Of a stretch of DNA of 64,000 nucleotides, positions 27,980 through 40,300 are shown one piece after another. Source of the stretch: Rhizobium sp. 007 (GTDB taxonomy: Bacteria; Pseudomonadota; Alphaproteobacteria; Rhizobiales; Rhizobiaceae); contig NZ_CP064188.1 of the NCBI RefSeq assembly GCF_015353075.1, positions 1,674,001 through 1,738,000 of the forward strand, given 5' to 3'. Position numbers and translations under genes: made by a program. Within the stretch, counting starts at the first letter, position 1. Every line of letters begins with the position of its first letter. The notes beneath the pieces were generated by a model. That model was given only the letters and a program-made list of their open reading frames with translations. It did no database searches and had not been told where the DNA came from.

Positions 27980-29068
27980 TCATGGACGGTCAGCGGGCAA
28001 AAGTGTGTCGGAAAACGGCCGTAATGCCGCGCCGACGGCGACCCCTGCCCACGGAAAGGACGCACGCCGCACGGAGGGTATCCAAGGCGCGATCACGAGA
28101 TCGCGAATTTTGTCGTCCCGTTCGCGCGACAGGCGCGCAATGATTGCCTCGAAAACATCGTCGGGCAGAGCACCACCGATGAGGATGGCGCCCGGAGCGA
28201 TAAATCCTGAAATCGCCAGGACCGCCTCATGAAGATGGCGCGCAGCAATCGCCACCCAGCCATCCGTTTCGCCCCGGTGGGCTGCAAGGTACTCTTTGAG
28301 CGAGGGCAACGTCGCGACTTCGTTCAGGCTCGCGCCATCAACACCCGAGCGCATGTCGCCGATCTGGCCCGCCAATCCGTGAACACCCCGAAACGGCCGC
28401 CCGCCGATCAAAAGCCCGGCGCGCACAGTCTCGTCGACGATGACGATCACCAGACCGCCTTCGTGGTCGCCTATGCCCAACATACGCTCGGCATTGACCG
28501 CCGCCTCGGTGTCATCCAGAAAAAAGAGCGGGCCAACGTCCAATTCAAGGCTATCCTCAATGGCTTTCCGATCGAGTGCCAACCCGGCCGAGAGAGCGAT
28601 GCCGCATCCCAGCAGTCTGCCAGAGAGGCCAGCGGCATGCCGGATGTGCAAAACAGCCTTCTTGATTTCTTCGGGTTTTGTGAAGGCGTGCTGTTGAAGG
28701 ATCCTACCGGCAAGATCCATGACGACAGCTTCGCCGCCATGCGCACCGAGGCGGATTCCCAAGGAATATGCGGCGTCGGCTCGCAACGAGAACTCGAGCG
28801 CCGTGTAGTGCGCAGTTGTGGGACGCTTTTTCCCGCTGACCAGACCCGCATCGGCCAGGCGGCGCATAATCCCCGTTATAGCCGGCTCCGTGAGCCCAAG
28901 ATGCCTGGAAAGCTCCTGGCGGGTAAGCGGCCCAAAGCGGCGCAGGAGCCCCATGGCCGTGCGGGAATTGTGATCTGCAATGTCGACCGGGCTGATGCCT
29001 GGACGATCATCGTTGCGATCCCGCCCCCTCGATGCGCCAGATACCGAAAGCCGCCGTCCTATTTTCAA
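27980..29068 (-). CDS. second ROK-family protein, probable transcriptional regulator
   Basis: This protein has a helix-turn-helix near residues 35-80 (LTRQELSRHLGLTEPAITGI) and a degenerate ROK domain. The ATP/sugar-binding signatures are poor: the domain has VDETVRAGLLIGGRPFRG and GLAGQIGDM but no DNDxN motif; the equivalent is LDDTEAAVNAER. It converges on the first ROK gene with a 35-base gap. The start is uncertain: TTG at 29068 has GGGAATGG upstream, while the ORF is open to a TTG at 29149. It probably senses a sugar without phosphorylating it. The next gene on this strand, upstream, is the small LuxR-type gene. Confidence 0.78.
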   Translation of the reverse strand: MKIGRRLSVSGASRGRDRNDDRPGISPVDIADHNSRTAMGLLRRFGPLTRQELSRHLGLTEPAITGIMRRLADAGLVSGKKRPTTAHYTALEFSLRADAAYSLGIRLGAHGGEAVVMDLAGRILQQHAFTKPEEIKKAVLHIRHAAGLSGRLLGCGIALSAGLALDRKAIEDSLELDVGPLFFLDDTEAAVNAERMLGIGDHEGGLVIVIVDETVRAGLLIGGRPFRGVHGLAGQIGDMRSGVDGASLNEVATLPSLKEYLAAHRGETDGWVAIAARHLHEAVLAISGFIAPGAILIGGALPDDVFEAIIARLSRERDDKIRDLVIAPWIPSVRRASFPWAGVAVGAALRPFSDTLLPADRP

Positions 29069-29254
29069 ATCAAGCCATTCCCGATACGATCGACAATGCA
29101 ATACCGGGTCTTCGCCTGCATCAAAATGAAAAAATGCGTTTACGGGCAAACTGAAGGAATGGCGCCGCCCTCAAACGGCAGCCGGAACAGGCGAACTGCC
29201 GCAGCGCGCCGGCCATTTCCCTGTGCACGTTGCAGAACAGGCGTGACACTTTCA

Positions 29255-29458
29255 TCATTCAATCACGCCTGTCCTTAGCGCCGCGGCCACCAGAGCTGTG
29301 TCCTTGTAGACTGCAAATGTATCCTTCAGCGCTTCGATATGCGTTCGCACGGTATGCACCGAGCACCCGAGGATGATCGCAATCTCCTGCGCGCTCTTTC
29401 CGTCGCACATGAGCGTCAGGATTTCCCTCTCTCGCTTGGTGATGTGGATCTCGTTCAA
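29255..29458 (-). CDS. small LuxR-type helix-turn-helix protein (DNA-binding domain only)
   Basis: The 67-residue product is almost only a LuxR C-terminal DNA-binding domain: ITKREREILTLMCDGKSAQEIA, shown here in pieces as KREREILTLM and GKSAQEIA, then CSVHTVRTHI. It starts with TTG and a strong GAGGAAG ribosome site at 29463-29469. There is no receiver or autoinducer-binding domain, so it may act alone, as a constitutive regulator, or antagonise a full-length partner, as seen for other GerE-like minimal proteins. It is not a truncated ORF: the fold is complete and ends in a normal stop. Confidence 0.75.
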   Translation of the reverse strand: MNEIHITKREREILTLMCDGKSAQEIAIILGCSVHTVRTHIEALKDTFAVYKDTALVAAALRTGVIE

Positions 29459-29899
29459 GTTCTTCCTCTTCGCTTAACGCATTGCGTGGCTCCTAATAGA
29501 TATAGGTCCGTCGTGCGCTCGCCGGAGGCAGAACGAACCCGTTTTCAAGAATTCTGGGTGCACCTTGTGCAACAATGCGCCACCGCTACGCGGTCTGAGC
29601 ATTGCGGCGGTCTCGACCGCACCCTTTGTTCCGTTCAGACGGCATCGAACCGTTAAGGCTCGCAGCATCTCCGTCAGTCTCTAGCTCGCTGTTTCTCTCA
29701 ATGGCAGAACCTGGGCCCTTATATAAGCACTTGCGGAGCGAAGCACGACGGCAAATCATGCCGGAAGTGTCGGCTTGTTTGCACGCGCAGAAGCGATCGC
29801 CGACACGACCTGGTTGAGCAATTTTGAAAAAAAGGCATTGTGATTGCATCTGGCGCACTTTACGGTTGCGTTTTATGTCGGCTGTTGCAAAGGTAGATT
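29459..29899. other. 441-base intergenic region between luxR-like and GGDEF genes
   Basis: It holds the ribosome site of the LuxR-like gene at its left end and AAAGGTAG before the GGDEF gene at its right end. A short palindrome TGCAC-CTT-GTGCA lies at 29569-29581. I see no convincing coding sequence; short open frames here have no recognisable motif. Confidence 0.5.
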
Positions 29900-31635
29900 A
29901 TGCTTAGTTCCTTCCGTATTCTGGAGATTATGCAGCAGGGTGTCGCGCTGCTGGATCCAGACTTACGGGTTGTGATTTTCAACGATCGGATAGGGAAACT
30001 GTTGCAGGCCCCCAAAGGGGCTATTGAAGTCGGCGTCAGTGCGACAAGGATGGCTGCTCAGATTCCGATCCTTGGCCGGACGCAGCAATCCGACGACAGT
30101 CAAGAGAGCTGGCTCACGCATCTCCTCACACGTTCAACCTTGTTCTATCAGGAGATCTCAGTCGGTGAGAGGATCGTCTCGCTGACCTCCACGCCGGTGG
30201 ACGACGGCGGATGGTTGATCAGCTGCGATGATATTTCGGCGCTGGCCAGCATAAGAAAGGATATGGCCGATCAGAACCGCCGCTTCGATGCGGCACTGGC
30301 AAACATGCCGCACGGTCTGTGCATGTTCGATGCTGACAAGAACCTGTTGCTGTGCAACGCAGGCTATTGTCGCTTGTACGACCTGCCCGAAACGTTGACA
30401 CGGCCGGGGACGCCTCTTTGGCAAATCCTCGACTATCGGCAAACAGCTGGAAACGCGCCGGTTCAGCAGGAGGCGTATTTCGATGTTGTCGTCGAAGCCG
30501 CGCTAAAGGGTTCCGCCGCCAGTGAGAATATCGTCTTGATGGATGGCAGGGTGATAAAGCTCACACATAACCCGATGGAAAACGGCGGCTACGTCGCAAC
30601 CCATGAAGACGTCACCGAATCCGTGCGCGCCGAAGAACAGATCAAACACATGGCTGGTCACGACCCGCTGACTGGCCTGCCCAATCGCACGCTTTTACGT
30701 GAGAAGCTTGAAAAGGAATTGGCCCTTGGTAACGGGGGCAAGCGCTGCGCGATGTTATGCCTGGATCTGGACCACTTCAAACGTGCGAATGATACATTGG
30801 GGCACGCCGTCGGCGACCTCCTGCTGAAGGCCGTACCCGACAGGCTGAAGACATGCCTGGGTGAGGGCGATAGCATTGCTCGGCTGGGCGGCGACGAATT
30901 CGTCGTCTTTCAGGAGGAGGTCCAAACGAAGGAACGCGCCGCGGCACTTGCACAAAGACTTGTCAATGCTATCGGCGAAACGTTTATCGTCGAGGGGCAG
31001 CCTGTTCAAATCGGGGTAAGCATCGGCATTGCGATAGCTCCTGACGACGGCGACACGGCAGATGGTGTGCTGAGGAATGCCGACACCGCTCTCTACAAAG
31101 CAAAAACGGATGGCAGAGGCACCTATTGCTTCTTCGAGCCTGCAATGGATGCCGGCATCCAGAAGCGGCGCAAACTCGAAGTCGACCTTCGGCAGGCTAT
31201 CGCAGGGCGCCAGTTCGAAATCTACTATCAGCCGCAGGTCAATGCAGGAACCGAAGAGGTTGTCGGCTTCGAAGCGCTCTTGCGTTGGCACCATCCCGAG
31301 CGGGGCCTGGTTTCACCGGCTGAATTCATCCCGCTGGCGGATCCTCCTTGAGCTATCTGAGGCTTTTTCCGTTTGACAAGATCAAGATCGATCAATCATT
31401 CATCCGTGAACTTGGAGATTCCAAGGATTGCGCCGCCATCGTGAAGGCGGTGGTCGATCTGGGATCCAGCCTCGGTATCACGACCACTGCCGAAGGCGTC
31501 GAAACGACCGACCAGCTCGATCAAGTGAGGGAGCACGGCTGCACCGAAATTCAGGGATATTTCTTCGGAAAACCTCTGCCTTTCAGTCACGTCGAGAAAC
31601 TCTTGCGCAAAGGCTCGCCTTCCCAGTCGCGCTGA
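29900..31635 (+). pseudogene. PAS-PAS-GGDEF-EAL protein with deleted, frameshifted EAL domain
   Basis: The gene encodes two PAS-like domains (about residues 8-110 and 130-235) and a complete GGDEF domain (DHDPLTGLPNRT-type start, GGDEF at residues 333-337; the inhibitory RxxD site is replaced by GEGD). The first part of an EAL domain follows (YYQPQV, EALLRW, EFIPLAD) and then a stop at 31349-31351. In the next frame the sequence resumes as SSLSYLRLFPFDKIKID, then AEGVE and GYFFGKPL, the end of an EAL domain. About 85 residues, including the NxS, ExTE and DDFGTG motifs, are missing. Diguanylate cyclase activity could persist from the 483-residue truncated product; phosphodiesterase activity cannot. 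Confidence 0.85.
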
Positions 31636-31740
31636 GAAGCCTTCGGAAGCCAAGCGTCTGGCCGCTTCTTGTCTGACAAAAGCGCCGCATACCATCGCGG
31701 TGAATCGGCTTCGCCGCAGTATTCCCCGAAAGCACGACCA

Positions 31741-31767
31741 GGTGCCGGACGCCTGGCGTCCGGCACC
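31741..31767. terminator. 13-base perfect inverted repeat behind glgB
   Basis: GGTGCCGGACGCC and GGCGTCCGGCACC flank a single T (the loop will open to about five bases). It lies between the convergent GGDEF gene and glgB, 24 bases past the glgB stop. No T-tract follows on either strand, so it may end transcription from both sides weakly or protect the message. Confidence 0.6.
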
Positions 31768-31790
31768 ACCCCAGCGCAGATGGAAGAGCG

Positions 31791-33998
31791 TTACTCCTTG
31801 TGCCTTAAGAAGACCGTTGCGAGCGGCGGCAGTGTCAGAAGGACGGAATACTCCTTGCCGTTACTTGGCTGGCGTTCTGCCCAGACCTCAGTCTGGCCAA
31901 GATTGGCCCCCCCGTAGATCGCCGCGTCGGTATTGAGTACCGCCTGCCAGCGGCCCTCCGTGGGCACACCGACCCGGTAACCGTAGCGCGGAACAGGGGT
32001 GAGATTGGACATAATCAGCATCAGCGACGAGCGGTCGGGCGAACTGCGAAGCATGCCGTAGACGGAGTTTTCCGCGTCGTCTGCGACTGCCCATTCGAAG
32101 CCAGCGGCATGAAGGTCGCTGAACTGTAGCGCCGGCTCTTGCGCATAGAGCCTGTTGAGGTCACGGATCAACCGCTGAATACCTGCATGAGCGGGACTGT
32201 CGAGCAGGTCCCAATGAACGGAACCATCGTGGTCCCATTCACTCTCCTGGGCAAGCTCGCAACCCATGAAAATGAGTTTCTTGCCTGGATGTCCCCACAT
32301 GAAGCCGTAATAGGCGCGCAGATTTGCAAGCCGCTGCCAGTGATCGCCGGGCATCTTTGCGAAAAGCGAACCCTTGCCGTGCACAACCTCGTCATGGGAA
32401 AGCGGCAGCATGAAGTGTTCGGAATAGGCATAGATCATGCCGAACGTCATCGCCGCATGATGGTATTTGCGGTGAACTGGATCTTCCTGCATGTAATGCA
32501 GGGTGTCGTGCATCCAGCCCATGTTCCACTTGAAATCAAAGCCGAGGCCACCGTCCTCGGGCCGCGTCGTGACCCCTGGCCAGGCGGTCGACTCTTCGGC
32601 AGCCGTAAAGGCATGCGGGCACCGATGATGGATGATGCTATTCAGGTGCTTGAAGAATTCCACCGCCTCAAGATTCTCGCGTCCGCCATATGCGTTGGGG
32701 ATCCATTCGCCCTCGTTGCGGCTGTAGTCGCGGTAAAGCATTGAGGCGACCGCATCGACGCGCAGACCGTCGACGTGATAGTGTTCCAGCCATTCAAGGG
32801 CACTGGCGATCAGGAACCCTTTCACCTCGTTGCGCCCGAGATTGTAGATCAGAGTGTTCCAGTCCTTGTGGAAGCCCTCGCGCGGGTCTTCGTGCTCGTA
32901 AAGCGCGGTGCCATCGAAGCGGGCAAGCCCCCAGACATCGGTTGGAAAATGTGCCGGCACCCAATCGAGAATGACGCCAATGCCGGCAGCATGGCAGCGG
33001 TCGACGAAATAGGCGAAGTCATCCGGAAGGCCGTAACGGCCGGTCGGGGCAAAAAGGCCAAGTGGCTGATAGCCCCAGGAGCCGCCGAACGGATGTTCCA
33101 TGATCGGCAACAGTTCGATATGCGTAAAGCCGAGATCTTGGACATAGGGAACCAGCCTCTGGCTGAATTCGACCCAGTCGAGGGACCGGTTTGCCTCCTC
33201 GGCAATCCGAAGCCAGGAGCCAAGATGCACCTCGTAAACTGAAATTGCGCCTTCGAGTGCGCGCTCGGCGCGGTGAGTACGCATCCAGTCTTCATCGCTC
33301 CAGCGGAAGGGTTTTGAGGGCGCGACGATCGAAGCCGTAGAAGGTGCGGCCTCGCTGGCACGGGCAACCGGGTCGGCCTTTTGCGGCATGAGATTGCCGT
33401 TGGCATCAATGAGTTCGAACTTGTAGCGTTCTCCATGCGTCAGGCGCGGGATGAAGAGTTCCCATACGCCGGCTGAAGGACGCAGTCGCATCGGATGCCG
33501 GCGACCATCCCAACTGTTAAAGTCGCCAACCACGGAAACCCGCCGCGCATTGGGTGCCCACAGACAAAATCGCACGCCCTGTATGCCATCGATCTCCATC
33601 GGAATGGCCCCGAGCGTGCGGCCGAGATCATAGTGGGTGCCCTGAGAAATTAGATGCAGGTCAAGCTCACCGAGCAGCAATCCAAAAAAATAAGGATCCT
33701 CCGTCTCCTGTACGGCATCCGGCCAGTTGATGCGAAAGAGGTAATTCGTCGTGCTACCGATTGCCCCGGCAAAGAGGCCACCTTCATGAATCGTCTCCAG
33801 TCTCGTCAGCACGCGGCCGGTGTCAGCCTCGACCACGTCGACGGATGCTGCCCCGGGCAACAAGGCTCTTACGACGGTAAGATCGCCATACTGGTGGCGT
33901 CCAAGGATCGAGAATGGATCACCGTGAAGGCCTTCGACGAGAGCCTGAAGGCCCTCCTGGACAGTGCCTATCATCAAGTCTGTGCGCTCGTATCTCAT
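31791..33998 (-). CDS. glgB: 1,4-alpha-glucan branching enzyme
   Basis: This 735-residue enzyme has an N-terminal GlgB-specific beta domain, a CBM48 domain (about 110-215), the GH13 barrel and a C-terminal beta domain. Catalytic motifs visible are VDGLRVDAV (nucleophile Asp415), TAAEES (acid/base Glu) and [10 protein letters not shown]. It forms alpha-1,6 branches in the glucan built by GlgE. It overlaps the TreS-maltokinase gene by four bases (ATGA), so glgE, treS-mak and glgB are one operon. A second, classical glg operon may exist elsewhere, as in other rhizobia (inference). Confidence 0.95.
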   Translation of the reverse strand: MRYERTDLMIGTVQEGLQALVEGLHGDPFSILGRHQYGDLTVVRALLPGAASVDVVEADTGRVLTRLETIHEGGLFAGAIGSTTNYLFRINWPDAVQETEDPYFFGLLLGELDLHLISQGTHYDLGRTLGAIPMEIDGIQGVRFCLWAPNARRVSVVGDFNSWDGRRHPMRLRPSAGVWELFIPRLTHGERYKFELIDANGNLMPQKADPVARASEAAPSTASIVAPSKPFRWSDEDWMRTHRAERALEGAISVYEVHLGSWLRIAEEANRSLDWVEFSQRLVPYVQDLGFTHIELLPIMEHPFGGSWGYQPLGLFAPTGRYGLPDDFAYFVDRCHAAGIGVILDWVPAHFPTDVWGLARFDGTALYEHEDPREGFHKDWNTLIYNLGRNEVKGFLIASALEWLEHYHVDGLRVDAVASMLYRDYSRNEGEWIPNAYGGRENLEAVEFFKHLNSIIHHRCPHAFTAAEESTAWPGVTTRPEDGGLGFDFKWNMGWMHDTLHYMQEDPVHRKYHHAAMTFGMIYAYSEHFMLPLSHDEVVHGKGSLFAKMPGDHWQRLANLRAYYGFMWGHPGKKLIFMGCELAQESEWDHDGSVHWDLLDSPAHAGIQRLIRDLNRLYAQEPALQFSDLHAAGFEWAVADDAENSVYGMLRSSPDRSSLMLIMSNLTPVPRYGYRVGVPTEGRWQAVLNTDAAIYGGANLGQTEVWAERQPSNGKEYSVLLTLPPLATVFLRHKE

Positions 33999-36900
33999 GC
34001 GACTTTCTCCAGCAGTCTCGATGCGATGGCCGAGAAACCGCCAAGCGGCAGGGCCAGCCAGTTGGGTCGGTTGCGCGCTTCATAGGCGATCTCGTAAGCG
34101 GCTTTCTCGAGCAGGAACAGATCGAGGATGCGACTGCGCGAATTGGTCGGAATGTTGAGTTCGCGCACGTCTTCGATCACTCCGAAATAAGCACCGAGGA
34201 ACGCCTGCTCGGCCAAGTCGATGAAGCGCCTAACGAGTGCGCTGTGTCTTTGGTCTTCCACCTCGCTTACCCGTTCCAGGTCAAGATCGGCGGATGCCGC
34301 CAAATAGCTAAACGACCTCAGGAGGCCCGCGACATCTCGCAGGGGATTGGTCTTTGCACGGCGTTCGGCAAGATCGCGTGCGGGCTCGCCCTCAAAATCG
34401 ATGATGTAGGCATCCCCTTCCGCAACCAGGACCTGGCCGAGGTGGAAATCGCCGTGATTTCGGATCATCAGCGTACCGACCGCAGCCCTGGCGAGATCGT
34501 CAACAGCATTCAAGAGATCCTCGCGCTGCTGGACGAGAAAGCCGATCTGTTGCGCCAGCGCCGGCGCAAGACTGTCGCCGCTTGCCTCAAGCATGGCGAG
34601 GCTGCCGCGAATTTGCTCCCTTACAGCGTTTGCCCAGCGAGCGGCGTCCTCATCGGTGATGCGGACGGGCTTGAAGGCTTCGTCTTCGGTCGGCCGCGCC
34701 AACGCCGCATGCAATTCGCCGAGCCGCTTGCCAACGGTCGCAGCGAACGCGACGAGCGGCTTGAAATGCTCGTCGGCCGCCTTGCCGTCAACGCCGGTCA
34801 CCACGACCTCGTCGGTCGAGCGACGCAGATTGGCCAGCATCCAATTCCACGCATCGCCCTGATTGCGAATGGCTCTTTGCACGATAATCAGCGTGTATCG
34901 GCTGCCATCGGGTGTGATATGAACGACTTCGCCGAGCAGGTGCGCGGTATTGGCATATCCGACGCTGGTCAGCCGGCGCGTCATCTCCACTTCCGGATGG
35001 ACACCGGGGAAGATATGGCGGATGAGTTTTACCATCGCCATATCGCCGACGATCAGCGAGCTGTTGGATTGCTCGGCAGAGAGCCAGTGCACTTGTATGT
35101 CATCATCGACGCTCATGCAGTCGAGCTGCGCGGTCCCTAAGAACTCGAGCTTGCCAGCGCGACCGGCAATGACGGCACGGTCACAGAGGCCTCGTATGAC
35201 GCCGCGTGCAAGACCTTCCATCGCAAATCCGTCAGTCAGGAAGCCGACGCGACGGCCCTGACGGAGACGGGCAAGGGCAAGCTGCTGGGCAAGAGCACTG
35301 GGCTGGCTGTCATCCCACGATACGGCAAGCGGCAGCAGGTATGTCTCATTGCGAGCTTCCAGTTCCGCTTCCAGTTCTGCAAACAAGATGTTGCCGGCGA
35401 ATGGAAACGGCATGGCGGAAATCAGGGACGCACGCCTTAACCTCTCGCCCTTGGCGGCGAACCAGCGCCGCTTGCCGAGATAGGCCGGCAGCACCTCGCT
35501 CGAAAGCGTACCTGAAAGCCGGGGCTCATCGAGCAGTTCCTGCAGGTCGCGACGCACGACCATGGTCACCATGTCCTGCATCTGCTCGGGAGGCTCGGCG
35601 CGCCATGCGGGGCCATCAGTCTCCTGGCTGAGCTGGAACCAGAAGAAACCATAAGGGGGCAGCGTGAGCAGATAAGTGAGTTGACCGATCGGCGGGAAAG
35701 GAGACATGCCCGTCAGCTCAATCGGGATGTAACCGGCAAAATGGGCAAGATCCAGCTCGACGGCTTGCGGCAGGCGCGACAGGTTGGCGACGCAAAGGAT
35801 CGTTTCGCCTTGGTATTCCCTAAGATAAGCAAGGATTTTCCTGTTGCCGGGCGACAGGAACCGTAAGGAACCGCGCCCAAATGCAGTATGCTTGTTGCGC
35901 AAGGCCAGCATATGCCGTGTCCAGTTGAGCAACGAATGGGCATCGGCCCCCTGCGCTTCGACATTAACCGCTTCGTAGCCGTAAAGCGGATCCATGATGG
36001 GCGGCAGAACGAGGCGCGCGGGGTTTGCCTTCGAGAAGCCGCCATTGCGGTCCGGAGACCATTGCATCGGCGTTCGCACGCCATCGCGGTCGCCTAGATA
36101 GATATTGTCGCCCATGCCTATCTCGTCGCCGTAGTAGATCACGGGAGTACCGGGCATCGAAAGCAGAAGCGCGTTCATCAGCTCGACGCGGCGGCGGTCG
36201 CGCTCCATCAGCGGCGCAAGACGTCGCCTGATTCCGAGGTTGATGCGCGCGCGGCGATCAGCGGCGTAGATGTTCCAAAGATAGTCCCGTTCGTCGTCAG
36301 TGACCATCTCGAGTGTCAGCTCGTCATGATTTCTCAGGAAGATCGCCCATTGGCAACTCTCCGGGATTTCGGGCGTCTGACGCATAATATCGGTGATCGG
36401 AAACCGATCTTCCTTGGCGATTGCCATATACATGCGCGGCATCAAGGGGAAGTGGAATGCCATGTGGCATTCATCGCCGTTGCCGAAATAGTCGCTGGTA
36501 TCCTCCGGCCATTGATTGGCCTCGGCAAGCAGCATCTTGCCAGGGTGAGTGGAATCCAGCGCTGCACGGATCTTCTTCAGGATTCCATGCGTCTCTGGCA
36601 GGTTCTCGTTGATTGTCCCCTCGCGCTCGACCAGATAGGGGATTGCGTCCAGTCGGAAACCATCGATTCCGGTTTCCAGCCACAAGCGCATCACGCTTAG
36701 AAGCTCTTTCAGTACGAGCGGATTATCGAAATTGAGGTCGGGCTGGTGGGAATAGAACCGGTGCCAATAATAGGCGCCGGCGACAGGATCCCAGGTCCAG
36801 TTGGACTTTTCAGTGTCAAGAAAGATGATCCGGGTTTCCGGGAACTTCTGATCCGTGTCCGACCAGACGTAGAAGTCGCGCTCCGGCGAGCCGGGAGGCG

Positions 36901-37312
36901 CATGGCGCGCCCGCTGGAACCACGGATGTTGATCGGAGGTGTGGTTGATTACGAGCTCGATAACGACTCTCAGCCCACGTTGATGTGCGGCTTCGACGAA
37001 GGCCTCGAACTCCTCCATGGTGCCGTAGTCCGAACTGACATTGGTGTAGTCGGCGATATCGTATCCATCGTCACGGCGCGGGGACGGGAAGAACGGCAAG
37101 AGCCATATGACATTGGCTCCGAGCGAAGCGATGTGATCGAGCTTCTCATGCAGTCCCTCGAAGTCACCGATGCCGTCTCCATTGGCGTCGAAGAACGACT
37201 TGATGTGAAGCTGGTAAATGACAGCGTCCTTGTACCACAGGGGATCGGAATCTTGCTTGCTTGTCTGCGTCTCGGTCTGCGTCTGACTACGGCTTGTGGT
37301 TGCGACGTCCAT
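33995..37312 (-). CDS. treS: trehalose synthase fused to maltokinase (TreS-Mak)
   Basis: This 1105-residue fusion joins a GH13 trehalose synthase (about residues 25-570; [29 protein letters not shown]) to a maltokinase (about 600-1100; [10 protein letters not shown] and [16 protein letters not shown] as kinase-like catalytic and metal motifs). TreS isomerises trehalose to maltose and Mak phosphorylates maltose to maltose 1-phosphate, the donor for GlgE. The ATG at 37312 has AGGGAGGAAA upstream and is 14 bases past the glgE stop; the longer frame to 37465 has no such support. A Thr/Gln-rich linker of about 20 residues opens the protein. Confidence 0.94.
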   Translation of the reverse strand: MDVATTSRSQTQTETQTSKQDSDPLWYKDAVIYQLHIKSFFDANGDGIGDFEGLHEKLDHIASLGANVIWLLPFFPSPRRDDGYDIADYTNVSSDYGTMEEFEAFVEAAHQRGLRVVIELVINHTSDQHPWFQRARHAPPGSPERDFYVWSDTDQKFPETRIIFLDTEKSNWTWDPVAGAYYWHRFYSHQPDLNFDNPLVLKELLSVMRLWLETGIDGFRLDAIPYLVEREGTINENLPETHGILKKIRAALDSTHPGKMLLAEANQWPEDTSDYFGNGDECHMAFHFPLMPRMYMAIAKEDRFPITDIMRQTPEIPESCQWAIFLRNHDELTLEMVTDDERDYLWNIYAADRRARINLGIRRRLAPLMERDRRRVELMNALLLSMPGTPVIYYGDEIGMGDNIYLGDRDGVRTPMQWSPDRNGGFSKANPARLVLPPIMDPLYGYEAVNVEAQGADAHSLLNWTRHMLALRNKHTAFGRGSLRFLSPGNRKILAYLREYQGETILCVANLSRLPQAVELDLAHFAGYIPIELTGMSPFPPIGQLTYLLTLPPYGFFWFQLSQETDGPAWRAEPPEQMQDMVTMVVRRDLQELLDEPRLSGTLSSEVLPAYLGKRRWFAAKGERLRRASLISAMPFPFAGNILFAELEAELEARNETYLLPLAVSWDDSQPSALAQQLALARLRQGRRVGFLTDGFAMEGLARGVIRGLCDRAVIAGRAGKLEFLGTAQLDCMSVDDDIQVHWLSAEQSNSSLIVGDMAMVKLIRHIFPGVHPEVEMTRRLTSVGYANTAHLLGEVVHITPDGSRYTLIIVQRAIRNQGDAWNWMLANLRRSTDEVVVTGVDGKAADEHFKPLVAFAATVGKRLGELHAALARPTEDEAFKPVRITDEDAARWANAVREQIRGSLAMLEASGDSLAPALAQQIGFLVQQREDLLNAVDDLARAAVGTLMIRNHGDFHLGQVLVAEGDAYIIDFEGEPARDLAERRAKTNPLRDVAGLLRSFSYLAASADLDLERVSEVEDQRHSALVRRFIDLAEQAFLGAYFGVIEDVRELNIPTNSRSRILDLFLLEKAAYEIAYEARNRPNWLALPLGGFSAIASRLLEKVA

Positions 37313-37326
37313 TTTGCTTTCCTCCC

Positions 37327-40300
37327 TTATCTCACACGCCAGATCGAAAACGGCAGCCCGGCGTGGGGATCGAGCCGAAGGCGCTGAACCTTGCCGGTCC
37401 AGGTGAATTTGTGACCGTCGATCAGGTCTTCGAGATCGAGCGCGGCATGGTCCGCGAGGTTCCATGACCAGAGCGGAATTTCCACATCTGCCTCGTGGGC
37501 ATTATGCGGATCGAGATTGACAGCGATCAGCAGAGCGTTCTCGCGCCCGGGGCTCGCCTTTTCGTAGAACATGATGTTGTCGTTCCAGGCTGTGAGAAGC
37601 TGCAGGCCATGGTGGGAATGCAGAGCCGGGTTTTCCTTGCGGATGCGGTTGAGCATCGTGATTTCGGACTTAATGTTGCCCGGCCGATCGTGGTCCCAGG
37701 CCCGGATCTCGTATTTTTCTGAGTCGGCATATTCCTTGCGCTTGGCGTCCGGGCGACCCTCGCAAAGCTCAAAACCGTTATAGACCCCCCATAGTCCCGA
37801 CAGTGTCGCTGCGAGCGCCGCACGGATGAGATAAGCCGGACGAGGCGCATTTTGCAGAAAGTCAGGGTTGATGTCGTGCGTATTGACGAAGAAGTGCGGA
37901 CGGAAGAATTCCTTGGGTTCTTCCGTCGTGATCTCACGCATGTACTGTTCCAGTTCCCACTTGGCGGTGCGCCAGGTGAAATAGGTGTAGGACTGCGAGA
38001 ATCCGATCTTGGCGAGCCGGTACATCACCTTGGGTTTCGTGAAGGCTTCCGACAGGAATACGACCTCCGGGTGCCGGGATCGGATGTCAGCAATCAGCCA
38101 CTCCCAGAACGGGAAAGGCTTAGTATGCGGATTATCGACCCGAAACAGCTTTACGCCGTTGTCGACCCACTTTTGAACAATGTCGCGCAGCGCAATCCAT
38201 AATGACGGGACTGCCTCACCCGCGTAGAAGTCGACATTGACGATGTCCTCGTATTTCTTGGGAGGATTTTCCGCATAACGTATGGTCCCATCCGGTCGCC
38301 AGTCGAACCAGCCCGGATGCTGTTTTAGCCACGGATGATCGGGGGAAGCTTGAATTGCAAGATCAAGCGCTATCTCCAGGCCCTCGTCCTTGGCGGCATC
38401 GACCAACCGCCGGAAGTCCTCGAAGCTGCCGAGTTCGGGGTGAATTGCGTCATGGCCGCCCGCCTGCGAGCCAATCGCGTACGGACTGCCGGGATCGCCT
38501 GGTTCTGCACGCAGGCTGTTGTTCTTACCCTTGCGATTTGTTGTACCGATGGGGTGAACAGGCGGAAAGTAGAGCACGTCGAAGCCCATTGCGCGAATGG
38601 CCGGCAACCGCTTGATAACATCATCGAATGTGCCGTGTCGGTCCGCATCGCCGCTCTGGGAGCGCGGGAATATCTGGTACCAGCTTGCGAAGGCGGCAGC
38701 CGAACGCTCGGCATCGAGCGGGATGACTTGAGACCGGAGCCGGTAAGGACGCCTATCTGCCGCCGCCATCAGCTCGGCGGTTTCTGTGGCGAGCAGGATT
38801 TCGGTGCGCCGTGCATCCTGCGTCTCCGTCAGTTCGTCGAACAAGACTTTCAGTCGGCTCTTGATCTGGCCGTCGGCGTGATCGAGCGCGTCCAGCACGA
38901 GGTTGATGCCTTCCTGGATTTCCAGCCTGAGATCGAGACGTGCCTCGTGCTTCTTGACGAGTTCATAGCGGTAGATCTGGAAGGGGTTGCGCCATGCTTC
39001 CACGACGAATTCGTGCCGCCCTAGGCGCTTTGCCACGAATTCCGCACGCCAGCGATCGTTTTCGACGAGCTCCATGCGGACTTCGTTCCACCCGCTCTGG
39101 TCGGCCGGGCGCCAAAGAAGCGCCGCCGACAGGGGGTCGTGACCGTCTCCAAAAATATCGGCTTCAACCTTTATCGTTTCGCCGACAACGCGTTTGACCA
39201 CGAAACGTCCCTCGTCGACCGCCGGCGTGATTTTTTCGATTGCCAATCTTGCAGACGCCGCGGCCTCGCTGGCTGCGGGTACAGCAAGTGCGTCAATGAT
39301 GGGAACGGACGACAGTCCTTCGAAAACGCGAAGCTCACCCGGTTTCAACTTCAGTTGGGCGTCAAGGATCTCATCGTCGGCCTGCGGGTTGCTCAGCGGC
39401 AGAAATGAGGATGCGGCCTCCCGCACAAGATTGAACGGAGCGCCGACGCTGCGCCGCAGATCACGATTGAGGACGACGACACGCACTTTCTGTGAGCTTG
39501 GCACATCCTCCTGATCCGTCTGCATCAGAGCAACGGCCGGCGTTTGGCTGGTGGAGATGAGCTTGAGCGGCCGACGCGCGAAACCGGCAGCCGTCTTGTT
39601 CGTCCAGGCGTTGACGGCGCGAATATCGCCGGAAAGGTCGAACGCGCCCCGTTCGCGAAGGCCGCGCAGGCCGGTCCCGTCCCCATGCATCGGATCAAGC
39701 GGTGCGGCGGCACCATACTCGAAGCCCATTGGGATCATCAGGCCGCTGGCAAACGTGGAAGACAGCCGCAATGCTCGGACGGCCTTGCGCTGTAGGACCT
39801 CCCAGCTGTCGGTGCCGTGGGCGACGCGCTTGCCGAACGGCGCTTCCGGAAAGGTGATCTGATAACCGATCTGCCGCTGGATCTGGTATTCCTCCATGAT
39901 CCAACGTTCCTCGAGGTCCCACCATGCCAGCGAGGAGAAGCTGCCATCAAAACCGGTTCCCTCCAGGGCCTTGCGGACTTCGAAGTCGCTGCCCGGCGTC
40001 CAGGCCAGAAAGGTTGTTTCTGGCGCAGACTTGCGGGTCGACAGGATGATGTTGAACCAGGCTTCCGGCGCCAGGCTTGCGATGCCGAGGCAGCGAAAGC
40101 CTGCAATTCCGAGGCCGGTAAGCAGCCTCATCCGAGCGAGCCAGTCGTCGAGATGGCCAGGATCACGTGTAGGATCGATGCGCTGGCTGCCGGCTTTGTG
40201 CGGCGGCACGCGCGGATCGGCGACGACTGAACCTGAAGCCTCGTCGACCGCCACCCGATCAATGGCCAGGTCGAGCATGATCTTGAGCTTGTTGTCTGTC

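Noticed and set aside
31348..31635. Separate EAL-domain gene starting MSYLRLFPF
   Set aside because: It is the continuation of the upstream PAS-GGDEF-EAL gene after a deletion and frameshift, not an independent gene.
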